Shown piece by piece: positions 47,447 to 55,204 of a stretch of 64,000 nt of DNA. Source of the DNA: Arthrobacter methylotrophus (lineage in GTDB: Bacteria; Actinomycetota; Actinomycetes; Actinomycetales; Micrococcaceae). Under the pieces are notes generated by a model. That model did no database searches. It was not told where the DNA came from and saw only the letters and a list, made by a program, of their open reading frames with translations. The position numbers and the translations under genes are program-made. The first letter of the stretch is position 1; every line of letters starts with the position of its first letter. The DNA is taken from NCBI RefSeq assembly GCF_039539965.1, contig NZ_BAABED010000001.1:1860001-1924000 (forward strand), in the 5' to 3' direction.

Positions 47447-50025
47447 TCCTCCAGCAGTCGTTGGCGCCGGGCAATGACCAGTGCCTCCTCCAGCGAGGAA
47501 GCTTCCAGTTTTTTGAGAATGGACCGCCGCTGGGACTTCACCGTGTTGACCGAGACGTTCAAGGCGCCGGCCACTTCATTCGCCGATCCGTGAAGCGAGA
47601 AGGCATTCAGGACTACCAGTTCCCTCGGCGTGAGGGACGCCGTTTCAGCCCTGTCCGGGAGGACCCCGAACGGTGCGGGGATCTCGGGCTCGTCGGCCTG
47701 GACGTACCGGGCCAGGACGTCCAGGTCTTCCTGTGGCAGCAAAGCACCGGTCATCGTCAGCCCATATTCAACCATCAGGGCCGCCGCCGCGTGTGAGTTG
47801 TCCCGGGCCGCTTCGGCGTCATTGAGCCTGCCCAGCGCAGCCGCGCGCAGCAGCAACCGGTGAACCTCAAGCCGTGGACCGAGGTCGTCGATTCCGGTCA
47901 GCTTCATCGTTTTGGCCGGGTCGCCCAAGTACAGGGCTATGCGCGCCTGCATGAGCAGGACCCGCGGGTCCGGCCTGCTGTACTTGCTGAGCACGGCATC
48001 GGCTTTCTGCGGCTGCCGGGCAATCAGATACATCGTCGCCCGCAACCGGTCCAGATCAATCTGTCCGGAGTCGTTCAAGGGAGCCTTGTGCGCCCGGCGG
48101 ATTCTGGCTTCAAGCGAGGCGGGGCCCGTGATGACACCGGTGCGATGAAGATCCAACAGGGTCCGGAATCCGACTATTTGAGGCCAGAACTCCGACACCT
48201 GCATCTCGCTGGTGATCAGGTCCATGTATTCGGATGCCTCTGTATAGCTCTGCCGGTCCATGGCCTCGCGGACCTGGGCCAGCCGGTATGTCGTCGCCCA
48301 GTAGCCATCCAACATGCCCGGAGGCCAGCGCGCTTCGTTCAACCAGGCCAGGTGCATCCTGGCTTCCTTGCAGCGGCCTGCCGAGGCCAAGGCGAAGGCA
48401 AGCAGCCCGGTGGTGAGGAATGTGGAGGGCCCGGTTGCTGCCCGCCGGCTCGCGTCCAGAGATTTGCAAAGAAGATCGGCCGCGGCATCGAATTGCTGGT
48501 CGTGGATGTGGGCGATGGCGGCCTGGTCATAGAGTGTCGGCTCCAGGGCGCTGAGCCGTTCCTTCAGCTCCCATGGACTCTGCTCAAAGCCTTCGACGGC
48601 ACGTTTCGCGTATTTCAATGCGGGTTCGAGTTTGCCGGCGAAACGCAGCGCGGCGCTCTCCAGTGTCAGCATCCAGATGCGCTGGCCGGCATCCATGGAG
48701 TGCTTGTACATGCCCGCGAAAACAACCGCGAGACCGAAGTACTCCAGCGCCTTCACCCTCCCCGTAGACGTAGCGTTGTGGCACAGCGCCAACGCCATGA
48801 TCAGCGCCGGGTGCTTCCGCAGCCGGGAGATCGGCAGCGCACCGAGGATGTCCCGGACGGTTTTCGCCTGTGAGAGAAGGAGCGCGATGTGGTGATCGCA
48901 GGCGATCTTGGAAGCGAGGTCCAGATCACTGATGGCTATTGCCTGGCGCAGCGCATTCGCGGCGTTGCCGACAGCGAGATCGTGCTCGATGACAATCCGG
49001 GTGAGCCGGTCAATGTCCCGCGGGTCCATCGCTTTCAATGATTTCAGGAGTAAAACCCTGACCGCGGCGGTGTATTCGAAGCGCTGGTGGTCCGCGTACT
49101 GGAACCACATTCCGAGGCCCTGGTCTTCCAAGTCATTCAGAACATTCGTGACGCTCTCTGAGCCGCTCAGCTTGACCGCAAGATCCGGGGTGAACGATTC
49201 CGGGATGGAGGTTCTGACCATGAACTCTTTGGTTGCCTGTCCCAGGCTGGACTTGTCCAAGGACAAATTCAGGAAGTCTGAGACGGCGGTCTCGACGGAT
49301 GCGGTGAGGTTGCTCTGTCCGGATCTCGCATGCACGGTTTCCACCGCACGGGTCAGCAGCGGGTGCCCTGCCGTGGCGGCGTGCACTTCCACTGGATCCA
49401 TCGTGAATCCGCGGACCGCCAGAACCTCCCGTGTCTCCTCGACGCTCAACTGTAGAGGGACCGCCCCGATGAAGGCCGTGTCCAGGGCCAAAGCAATGGA
49501 GGGTGTTTCCAAGATGGAGCGGGTCCGCGTGGCCACAACAGCCTTCAAATGGTGGCACCGCTGCAGCACCCAGACCATGTCTTCAATGAGCTCATCGTCC
49601 TGCACCAGATCGAGCCGGTCGACGACAATAGTGGTCTGGGGGATGAACGGCACGAAACGGCGAAGCACGGCGCGGGTATCAGCGCCGGCGAGCAGCGCCT
49701 CAGCGCATTCGGAAATCAACTCGTGATGGGATTCGTCCACCCTGAGAGCGGTGCCGAGGATCATTTCCCGCCAGAATGACACACGGTCCGCGTACCGCTC
49801 ATCCAGGGACACCCAGGAGATATAGCCGGTGGTGGCGCCCGAGGCGGCCCAGTCGGCAAGGGCCACGGTCTTTCCGGCGCCGGAGGGCGCGCGCACGACA
49901 ATCAGGTCGTGGTCTTTCAGGAGATCGGCGATGAGTTTGGTAATGCGTGGACGGGAGACCACCGTCCTGGGAACTCTTGGTAAGCCGAAGACCGGAGAGG
50001 CTGGAGCCTCAGCGGCTGACATCAT
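47443..50025 (-). CDS. MalT/LuxR-type large ATP-binding regulator
   Basis: 860 residues. P-loop APSGAGKT at 46-53 and a NACHT/STAND-like core (FIPQTTIVVDRLDLVQDDEL as Walker B region), TPR-like helices through the middle, and a LuxR helix-turn-helix at the end (LTPRELVVLNAFSLHGSANE, VAGALNVSVNTVKSQRRSIL). STAND regulators of this group switch on target promoters when a ligand binds. What it controls is unknown; surface or defence genes nearby are candidates. Start MMSAAE behind AGGGGG. Confidence 0.87.
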   Translation of the reverse strand: MMSAAEAPASPVFGLPRVPRTVVSRPRITKLIADLLKDHDLIVVRAPSGAGKTVALADWAASGATTGYISWVSLDERYADRVSFWREMILGTALRVDESHHELISECAEALLAGADTRAVLRRFVPFIPQTTIVVDRLDLVQDDELIEDMVWVLQRCHHLKAVVATRTRSILETPSIALALDTAFIGAVPLQLSVEETREVLAVRGFTMDPVEVHAATAGHPLLTRAVETVHARSGQSNLTASVETAVSDFLNLSLDKSSLGQATKEFMVRTSIPESFTPDLAVKLSGSESVTNVLNDLEDQGLGMWFQYADHQRFEYTAAVRVLLLKSLKAMDPRDIDRLTRIVIEHDLAVGNAANALRQAIAISDLDLASKIACDHHIALLLSQAKTVRDILGALPISRLRKHPALIMALALCHNATSTGRVKALEYFGLAVVFAGMYKHSMDAGQRIWMLTLESAALRFAGKLEPALKYAKRAVEGFEQSPWELKERLSALEPTLYDQAAIAHIHDQQFDAAADLLCKSLDASRRAATGPSTFLTTGLLAFALASAGRCKEARMHLAWLNEARWPPGMLDGYWATTYRLAQVREAMDRQSYTEASEYMDLITSEMQVSEFWPQIVGFRTLLDLHRTGVITGPASLEARIRRAHKAPLNDSGQIDLDRLRATMYLIARQPQKADAVLSKYSRPDPRVLLMQARIALYLGDPAKTMKLTGIDDLGPRLEVHRLLLRAAALGRLNDAEAARDNSHAAAALMVEYGLTMTGALLPQEDLDVLARYVQADEPEIPAPFGVLPDRAETASLTPRELVVLNAFSLHGSANEVAGALNVSVNTVKSQRRSILKKLEASSLEEALVIARRQRLLED

Positions 50026-50143
50026 GCAGTGCGCCCCCTATGATCTGTCCGCGGGCCCCCGCCCAAGAAGTCTGATTTGTTATTCTCAGGCACACTTTAC
50101 AGGCAGTACAAGAACGTCAAACGAGGAGCGTTTCGTCCGTATA
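50026..50143 (-). promoter_or_regulatory. upstream region of the LuxR-type gene
   Basis: 118 bp, more AT-rich than the surroundings. On the - strand TTGTAC, about 17 bp, then GAATAA is a plausible housekeeping-type promoter. No class A or B box. Confidence 0.4.
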
Positions 50144-50506
50144 TCAGTGGTGCGAATCGACCCAGTCGGCCAAGGTCGGGTAGACGGGGGAGTCCAGGTG
50201 CAGCTCTGTGCGGTTGTAGAGGCCGAACCGTTCACCGATTCGCATCATCTGGTTGGGCTTGCCCTCAAGTTCGAGGACGATCAGGGCACCTGCACAGTGC
50301 ATTGAAGCCCCGGTCAGCTCCCCGGCGCCGTCCTCGGAGAGATACTCGAGCGTCTTGTGGCAGTGGAAAGAAGCGTCTGCCTCGAGCGATTCGGCGATCT
50401 CCTGAGCGCGACCCCGGTCCAGGAACGGAGCGCGGTCACTGCGGAACGGACAATTACCGCAGGGTCGTTTGAGGGCGAAAGGCTGGAAGGATACGTCTGA
50501 ACTCAT
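50144..50506 (-). CDS. small Cys/His-rich protein, probable metal binding
   Basis: 120 residues. RPCGNCPFR near 14-22, then HCHKT near 50 and MHCAGAL near 70: the Cys/His spacing (CxxCPFR ... CHKT ... CAG) is a recurring phage and plasmid type of unknown function. Start ATG 50506, 7 bp after its CACACAT box; the longer frame contains no second start signal. Confidence 0.75.
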   Translation of the reverse strand: MSSDVSFQPFALKRPCGNCPFRSDRAPFLDRGRAQEIAESLEADASFHCHKTLEYLSEDGAGELTGASMHCAGALIVLELEGKPNQMMRIGERFGLYNRTELHLDSPVYPTLADWVDSHH

Positions 50507-50513
50507 GGCCATG

Positions 50514-50543
50514 ATGTGTGCGGAGCGGCCTAAGGTCTTCACC
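50514..50543 (-). promoter_or_regulatory. class A promoter, gene ending at 50506
   Basis: On the - strand GGTGAA (50543-50538), 17 bp, CACACAT (50520-50514), CATGGCC, ATG. Confidence 0.74.
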
Positions 50544-50587
50544 GGCCAGAGCGGGGGGCCGGATCTGGATCCCGCCTTCCTCCGGTT

Positions 50588-50758
50588 TCAACCCCTGCCC
50601 GGTCGGGGTCCCGGTTCTGCAGCCGGCATGTCAAAGAGTGAGGAGGCATCATCCGGGGCGGCCAAGGTCATGGGCTCAACCGGCGGTTCGCCCATCGCTA
50701 CGAGCAGCTCGTTGATCGAAATCTGCCCCTCCAGCTCATCGGGGATGTCTGCACACAT
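50588..50758 (-). CDS. small protein of the MCxDIPxELEGQISI type, 56 aa
   Basis: Product MCADIPDELEGQISINELLV ... is a short conserved protein seen in actinophages and plasmids; function unknown. On the - strand TATCGT lies 6 bp before the ATG, so it too may be leaderless, from a different promoter type. Confidence 0.6.
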   Translation of the reverse strand: MCADIPDELEGQISINELLVAMGEPPVEPMTLAAPDDASSLFDMPAAEPGPRPGRG

Positions 50759-50818
50759 AGAACGACGATAGGGGAACCCGGTGCGGATACCGTGTAGGAA
50801 CACGCGCCCCGGTTCGGG

Positions 50819-51469
50819 TCAGTTGTTCCAGTCGGGGACCGTGGCGTCCAACTCACCTTTGGCCTTCCCGGGCAATCGGCCTTCGGCAGCAGCCTGCCGC
50901 AGCGCATGAAGCCAGGCCCCCAAGGAGCTCTCCTGATCATCGGTCCGGTTCCGATGCGACGGCAGGCGCCCTCGCCGTTCACGGAAGTCGGCCAGGGCCT
51001 TCAGCCGGGCCGGGAATCTCTCAGCGTCCCGGTGCTCCCGTCGGTCCGAGTCCCACTTGCCGACGGCATCCAGGGCTGCGCGCTGTCGAGGTTCAAGGGT
51101 CCCCTTCGTGGCCTTCAGGCGCTGGGCGTGGAGCCAACGACCCAAGGACGTTTCCACTTGTCCTCCACCACCCTGGCGGGGCATCCTGCCGTTCTCCCAA
51201 ACGTAGGCTCTGAGCCCTGCGAGCCGAAGCTGCCAAGCCTGGCTGAGCCCGCGCAGGCTAGGGTCGGACCCCTGAGCATCCGGGTCGTGAGTGCGGAGGT
51301 TGGCGGTGTGCTCGGTCTCCAGGGATGGGTCGCGTCGCTTGGCCTCTGCCAGGACGTTCAGTACCTCAAGGATGTCATCGACGTCGCAGGCATGAGCGAC
51401 TCCGGCGCCGGTGATGCCGCTGCGGTACAAGCAGATCCACTCGTCCGAAGTTTTTGTGGTGCCTGACAT
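50819..51469 (-). CDS. helicase-associated (HA) domain protein, 216 aa
   Basis: Two HA repeats: RAYVWENGRMPRQGGGGQVE ... LGRWLHAQR ... LDAVGKW and ADFRERRGRLPSHRNRTDDQ ... LGAWLHALR ... LDATVPDW. These DNA-binding-like repeats (W-x-x-x-R-G-R-L-P pattern) are usually attached to helicases; here they stand alone. Overlaps the HTH gene by one codon (51469), so one operon. Confidence 0.8.
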   Translation of the reverse strand: MSGTTKTSDEWICLYRSGITGAGVAHACDVDDILEVLNVLAEAKRRDPSLETEHTANLRTHDPDAQGSDPSLRGLSQAWQLRLAGLRAYVWENGRMPRQGGGGQVETSLGRWLHAQRLKATKGTLEPRQRAALDAVGKWDSDRREHRDAERFPARLKALADFRERRGRLPSHRNRTDDQESSLGAWLHALRQAAAEGRLPGKAKGELDATVPDWNN

Positions 51470-51735
51470 CAGCCGTTGTCACCACCGGTGTCCTCGGCCA
51501 GGTCTTCGATGTCACCTGATGCGATCCGGGCGGCAGTTTTTGTGTAGGCATCCTCGATGTAGGACTCGAGGTCGGCGGTCCCGATGCGCCAGACGCCACG
51601 GCCACCGACCCGTATTCCCCGGAGTTCGCCGGTTCTGAGTAGCGACCGGATCTGATTCTCCGAAACGTTCAGCTCGGCGGCAGCTTGATCGACAGTCATG
51701 AAGCGCCGAGTTGTAATGTCCTCTTTCACGGCCAC
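51469..51735 (-). CDS. BldC-like helix-turn-helix protein
   Basis: 88 residues. MerR/excisionase-type HTH: MTVDQAAAELNVSENQIRSL, then GELRGIRVGGRGVWRIGTAD and ESYIEDAY. This is the actinobacterial BldC/HTH_17 group. GTG 51735 is the long start; GTG 51729 lies 7 bp after TACGAT and would be leaderless. Likely regulates this operon. Confidence 0.77.
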   Translation of the reverse strand: MAVKEDITTRRFMTVDQAAAELNVSENQIRSLLRTGELRGIRVGGRGVWRIGTADLESYIEDAYTKTAARIASGDIEDLAEDTGGDNG

Positions 51736-51865
51736 TATCGTAAGGGTGCCGGATGAACGGCGGGATCAGAAACCGTGACTTTGTGGGGATTGCCACAGGG
51801 GGATCCCCGGCCCCGTCGGTAACTCAGTGGCGGAATCCGTTCTGCAACCCACCGAGTCAGGAATG

Positions 51866-52045
51866 TCAGCGCTGCAACGCCACGGCCACAACAAGGATCG
51901 TGGCGGCGGCCAGCACGGCCAACCCAATGTAGGACAGCCTTTGACGTCGTCGGCGACGAAGCTCCCGGCGCGCATCCCTGGCAAGCTGTCCCGAATGGTT
52001 CATGGTGGCAGGGTCGGGTCGTTCATGACTTGCTTCAGTATTCAT
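51866..52045 (-). CDS. small leaderless membrane protein, 59 aa
   Basis: Basic cytoplasmic part (LARDARRELRRRRRQR) and one membrane helix (LSYIGLAVLAAATILVVAVA). Start 7 bp after a TACACAT box. Function unknown. The 130 bp between this gene and the HTH gene contain nothing I can name. Confidence 0.65.
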   Translation of the reverse strand: MNTEASHERPDPATMNHSGQLARDARRELRRRRRQRLSYIGLAVLAAATILVVAVALQR

Positions 52046-52052
52046 GCGCCCC

Positions 52053-52082
52053 ATGTGTACGGAAGTCGCGGACGGTCTCTCC
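52053..52082 (-). promoter_or_regulatory. class A promoter, TACACAT variant
   Basis: On the - strand GGAGAG (52082-52077), 17 bp, TACACAT (52059-52053), GGGGCGC, ATG 52045. Confidence 0.7.
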
Positions 52083-52126
52083 GCCGCAATCCAGAGGGTC
52101 CTTGGAGTCGCTTCGCGTTGTCCGCC

Positions 52127-52156
52127 GGGGAGCGGGCGGTCCGCTGCCGCACACAT
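52127..52156 (+). promoter_or_regulatory. class A promoter, gene at 52164
   Basis: GGGGAG at 52127-52132, 17 bp, CACACAT at 52150-52156, GACGGGT, ATG. Confidence 0.76.
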
Positions 52157-52163
52157 GACGGGT

Positions 52164-52961
52164 ATGAACGACGACACTACGCCCATCGTGCTGGCAGCCC
52201 TGGACTCCGAACCGGACTCCCGCCTGGCGATCTCCCTCCACAACCTGGGCCGAGCCGATGACGCACAGTTGATCGGCTTGGACCTCGCCAAAAGCTACGC
52301 CCGCACCACGGACCCGGCCACCTTGGCAGGGGAACAGGCCGCCGATGTCGCCCGTCTGCGCCGCGCCATGGCACTCGCCAAGAATGTGTTGCTGGAAGGC
52401 AAGGCGTTCAACATCTTCCATCGCAAGAACACCAATCCTGTTATCCGTGCCATGGCGTCCGGGACCGAAGCCCGTGAAATGGTGCAGCGCATCGTGGCCG
52501 GCGAACCTGTGCTCGCCCGCATCGCCTCGGACCGGTACACCCAACAGACGCGAGACCGGCTCACCAGACCCGAATATCTGGAGTACATCGAGTCGACCCT
52601 GGACTCAGACCCCGACGCGCGCCTGGCGATCTCTCTGAGCCGTCTGGACCATGAAGAAATCAGCCGGGTCCAGGTGCGGGAAGTCCAGGCGTGGATCAAA
52701 GAGGTGGATCTGACCGCTCTGGAGGGGCAGCTCGCGGACGACGCTGGCAGGATCCGCCGGGCCACCGAAATACTCAACCATCAGATCCTTCTCGATGGCA
52801 TGACCTTTGGCAACCTCCAAGCCAACGTCTGGGATCTCCGCGGCAACCTCGCCGACTATGCGACCTCCACACCTGCCCGGGAAATTATCGACCGCATTGC
52901 GGCCGCCGTCCCCGGCATGACTGACCTGATCGCCGGGTACGAACCCGAGACAGCCTTCTAG
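52164..52961 (+). CDS. two-repeat hypothetical protein, 265 aa
   Basis: Two internal copies of an about 115-residue unit: LDSEPDSRLAISLHNLGRAD and LDSDPDARLAISLSRLDHEE open them, and ARLRRAMALAKNVLLEG / GRIRRATEILNHQILLDG follow. Helical, soluble. No known family. A third copy is the next gene. Leaderless. Confidence 0.66.
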   Translation: MNDDTTPIVLAALDSEPDSRLAISLHNLGRADDAQLIGLDLAKSYARTTDPATLAGEQAADVARLRRAMALAKNVLLEGKAFNIFHRKNTNPVIRAMASGTEAREMVQRIVAGEPVLARIASDRYTQQTRDRLTRPEYLEYIESTLDSDPDARLAISLSRLDHEEISRVQVREVQAWIKEVDLTALEGQLADDAGRIRRATEILNHQILLDGMTFGNLQANVWDLRGNLADYATSTPAREIIDRIAAAVPGMTDLIAGYEPETAF

Positions 52962-52968
52962 GAGCACC

Positions 52969-53361
52969 ATGTCGACGTTCAGCCTAAAGTCCATGAAAGA
53001 CCGGATCGCAGCAGACCCGGAGACGCGGTTCGCGATCTCCCTGGACCGGCTCGCCTACGCCAAAGACAACTTTGGGCTCGGAACCGACCTGGTGCGGACC
53101 TACGTCCGCAATGTTGACCACACTAAGTTGACCGGGCAGCTTGCCCTGGACGTTGCGACTCTCCGGGCGGGGATGCAGGCCCTCACCGGCCGTAAGGAAG
53201 TCCTCGGCTCTGGGTACGGGGAACTCGCCGTTGCTATCCGTGACGCGGGAGGTTCCCTATTTGACTTCGAAACTGATGCTTGGGCTCGTGAAGTCACCGA
53301 ACGGATCGGAGCCGCCGACGCGGAGCTCTCACGCCGGATAGCGGAACGCTCAACTGTCTAG
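52969..53361 (+). CDS. single-repeat paralogue, 130 aa
   Basis: One copy of the same unit (ADPETRFAISLDRLAYAKDN ... VATLRAGMQALTGRKEVLG). ATG 52969 with AGGAGCACC upstream, seven bases after the previous stop. Product of duplication; both may assemble together. Confidence 0.64.
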   Translation: MSTFSLKSMKDRIAADPETRFAISLDRLAYAKDNFGLGTDLVRTYVRNVDHTKLTGQLALDVATLRAGMQALTGRKEVLGSGYGELAVAIRDAGGSLFDFETDAWAREVTERIGAADAELSRRIAERSTV

Positions 53362-53601
53362 CGGCAAGACCGTGAACTCTGCCTGATCTTCGGGGATGAA
53401 CATGCGCCGCGGTGTGGCGCCGCCGAAGACAACCCAGACCATGGACCCGTCATCAGTCATGTCGTCAACCTTGCCCGTTCCCAAGTCCTCGGCTCCAACA
53501 CGCACCCATACCTGCTGGCCGCGCCGGAGCGCGCTTCCACCGGTCCTTAATACGTTCATCTCATCGGTGTTCACAGAGCTGGCTTTCAGATCATCGGTCA
53601 T
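53350..53601 (-). CDS. hypothetical small beta-barrel-like protein, 83 aa
   Basis: RRGQQVWVRVGAEDLGTGKV and SMVWVVFGGATPRRMFIPED suggest an SH3-like barrel. GGAGGGG precedes ATG 53601. Its 3' end overlaps the 3' end of the preceding + strand gene by 12 bp. Confidence 0.58.
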   Translation of the reverse strand: MTDDLKASSVNTDEMNVLRTGGSALRRGQQVWVRVGAEDLGTGKVDDMTDDGSMVWVVFGGATPRRMFIPEDQAEFTVLPLDS

Positions 53602-53660
53602 GACCCCTCCAGCGTACGGTCCAAGCCCTGTCATGAGGCGAACCATGCCCGCTTGGACGT

Positions 53661-53690
53661 GTCGCCGACATTGGACCCCGCCGCACACAT
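53661..53690 (+). promoter_or_regulatory. class A promoter, gene at 53740 (poor upstream hexamer)
   Basis: CACACAT at 53684-53690, then CACAGGG and GTG 53698 in frame, so a leaderless GTG start is possible besides the ATG at 53740. Confidence 0.5.
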
Positions 53691-53739
53691 CACAGGGGTG
53701 GAAGCAACCGTCTTCCCGCAACCATTGAGAGGACACGTC

Positions 53740-53937
53740 ATGGCCGCCCGCAAGAAGACCAGCCACAGCTTCGCCCAACCCGCCGAGCTCGTCCGGCAAC
53801 GCGCGGAGTTCGCCGCTTCCGGGGCCGCCGGCACGCACGCGGACCAGAACGCACGCAAACACCGGGCAGGACAGACCAACCGTATCGGCTCCCGCAACTC
53901 CCGGCTCCGGGCCGCGATCCGGCACGAATACAGCTAG
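53740..53937 (+). CDS. hypothetical small basic protein, 65 aa
   Basis: Sequence MAARKKTSHSFAQPAELVRQ ... is strongly basic with many Q, N and R, perhaps a DNA- or RNA-binding protein. ATG 53740 follows GAGAGGA; a leaderless GTG at 53698 would add 14 residues. Confidence 0.58.
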   Translation: MAARKKTSHSFAQPAELVRQRAEFAASGAAGTHADQNARKHRAGQTNRIGSRNSRLRAAIRHEYS

Positions 53938-53953
53938 GGGCCGTTTCGAGAGC

Positions 53954-53980
53954 ACCCGTCGGACTTTAGGCGGGTTTTTT
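53954..53980 (+). terminator. Rho-independent terminator
   Basis: 7-bp stem (53954-53960 with 53969-53975, one G-U) followed by six Ts. Confidence 0.72.
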
Positions 53981-54041
53981 ATGCCTGAACAAGGCGATGC
54001 GCTCATACCATTGGACAGCGAGAGATTCCGGTTGCCCCGCC

Positions 54042-54071
54042 GGTGACGGGAATGTGAAGTGCCGCACACAT
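54042..54071 (+). promoter_or_regulatory. class A promoter, gene at 54079
   Basis: GGTGAC at 54042-54047, 17 bp, CACACAT at 54065-54071, CGTTGGC, ATG. Confidence 0.76.
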
Positions 54072-54078
54072 CGTTGGC

Positions 54079-54258
54079 ATGAGAACCCGCAAAGCACTCC
54101 AGATCAGCATCCTCGCAGCCGCCGCCTTCATCGGCATCGCCCAACCGAGCTTCAATGGCCTGTCTCTCCTGGCACTCCTGGCCCTCCCGGTCGTTTTTCT
54201 GCTTCAGCCGGGGGTTTTGCTCCGCATCCGTCGCCCGAAGCTCCGCCTGGTCAAGTAA
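54079..54258 (+). CDS. small leaderless membrane protein, 59 aa
   Basis: Basic start (MRTRKALQ), hydrophobic segments ISILAAAAFIGIA and LSLLALLALPVVFLL, basic end (RIRRPKLRLVK). Function unknown. Accepted because promoter, start spacing and following terminator all fit. Confidence 0.62.
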   Translation: MRTRKALQISILAAAAFIGIAQPSFNGLSLLALLALPVVFLLQPGVLLRIRRPKLRLVK

Positions 54259-54270
54259 CCCTCACCTCCT

Positions 54271-54301
54271 CGAAGGGCGGCACCAGAAGTGTCGCCCTTC
54301 G
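54271..54301 (+). terminator. Rho-independent terminator
   Basis: 13-bp stem with one G-U (54271-54283 with 54289-54301), 5-nt loop. Confidence 0.75.
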
Positions 54302-54495
54302 TCGTGCCCTGGCCTCGGAAACAATCCGAGTCTGCACCCTGTCGGCTGGAGCGGAACGCCGTTACGATGACGATCGACGTCTATTGGGGCGGCATCACCT
54401 GCGGGGCAACCATGACGATCCAGAAGAGCCGGTTCATCACCTCCGGAAGGCCTGCAAATCGGCGCCCGATAATCCGGCCATCGAAAGAGAGCAAC

Positions 54496-55071
54496 ATGTC
54501 AGATCCTCACCAGTTCCCGCAGGGCACCGGCCGTCAGCAGTGGCCCAGTGAACAGCCCCGCCAGAACAGGCTTGCCAACCCTTACGCCGCTCAGGTCCAC
54601 CCGGGCACAACAGTCGGGCCGGTTCCGCTCTGGGCTCCGCTCTATGGCGCGTCCTTGCCTGAGGCGGTCTCCAGGTTTTTCAAGAAGTACGCAACGTTCA
54701 CCGGCAGGGCCAGCAGGAGCGAATACTGGTGGTGGACCCTCGTGTCGGGAGGAACAGGCATGGTCCTTGGCATCCTCATGCTGGTCGCAGGGTCCGTCGG
54801 CGCGAAGCTGGGGCCTCATGGCACCGTCATCCCCGGCCCAGGATATTGGGCTGTTCTCATCGTGGATGCCATCGTGTCCCTGGCTATCTTCGTCCCGAAC
54901 CTGGCTCTGTCCGTCCGGCGCCTCCACGACACGAACAAAAGCGGCTGGATGTACCTCCTGGTCCTGGTTCCACTGGTCGGCCCCCTCTTGATGCTCGTCT
55001 TCATGGCAATGGAGCCCAACCCCGAAGGCCGCCGGTTCGACATCCCCGGTGTCGGCGCCTGGAACTCGTAA
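54496..55071 (+). CDS. DUF805 membrane protein
   Basis: 191 residues. Polar N-terminus of 55 residues, then a DUF805 domain: FFKKYATFTGRASRSEYWWW, helix VSGGTGMVLGILMLVAGSVG, ALSVRRLHDTNKSGWMYLLV and VPLVGPLLMLVFMAMEPN. The RRLHDTNKSGW motif is diagnostic. Function of the family unknown. ATG 54496 follows GAAAGAGAG. A short AT-poor leader lies upstream. Confidence 0.88.
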   Translation: MSDPHQFPQGTGRQQWPSEQPRQNRLANPYAAQVHPGTTVGPVPLWAPLYGASLPEAVSRFFKKYATFTGRASRSEYWWWTLVSGGTGMVLGILMLVAGSVGAKLGPHGTVIPGPGYWAVLIVDAIVSLAIFVPNLALSVRRLHDTNKSGWMYLLVLVPLVGPLLMLVFMAMEPNPEGRRFDIPGVGAWNS

Positions 55072-55096
55072 ACTACACCTGCACGAACCACCAACC

Positions 55097-55135
55097 AGAA
55101 AGCCCCGCAGCCATTTGGCCGCGGGGCTTTCTTTG
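55097..55135 (+). terminator. Rho-independent terminator after DUF805 gene
   Basis: 12-bp perfect stem (55097-55108 with 55121-55132) and T-rich tail; the - strand side also fits the convergent hydrolase gene. Confidence 0.8.
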
Positions 55136-55204
55136 CGCCGAATGAATGAAGCACGCCATGGACGAAGAACGGGCCTATGAACGGCGTCGGGTGGCCGCGG
55201 TCGC

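Noticed and set aside
50752..50758. CACACAT on the + strand
   Set aside because: It is the complement of the start ATGTGTG of the - strand gene 50588-50758; no upstream hexamer and no + strand gene follows.
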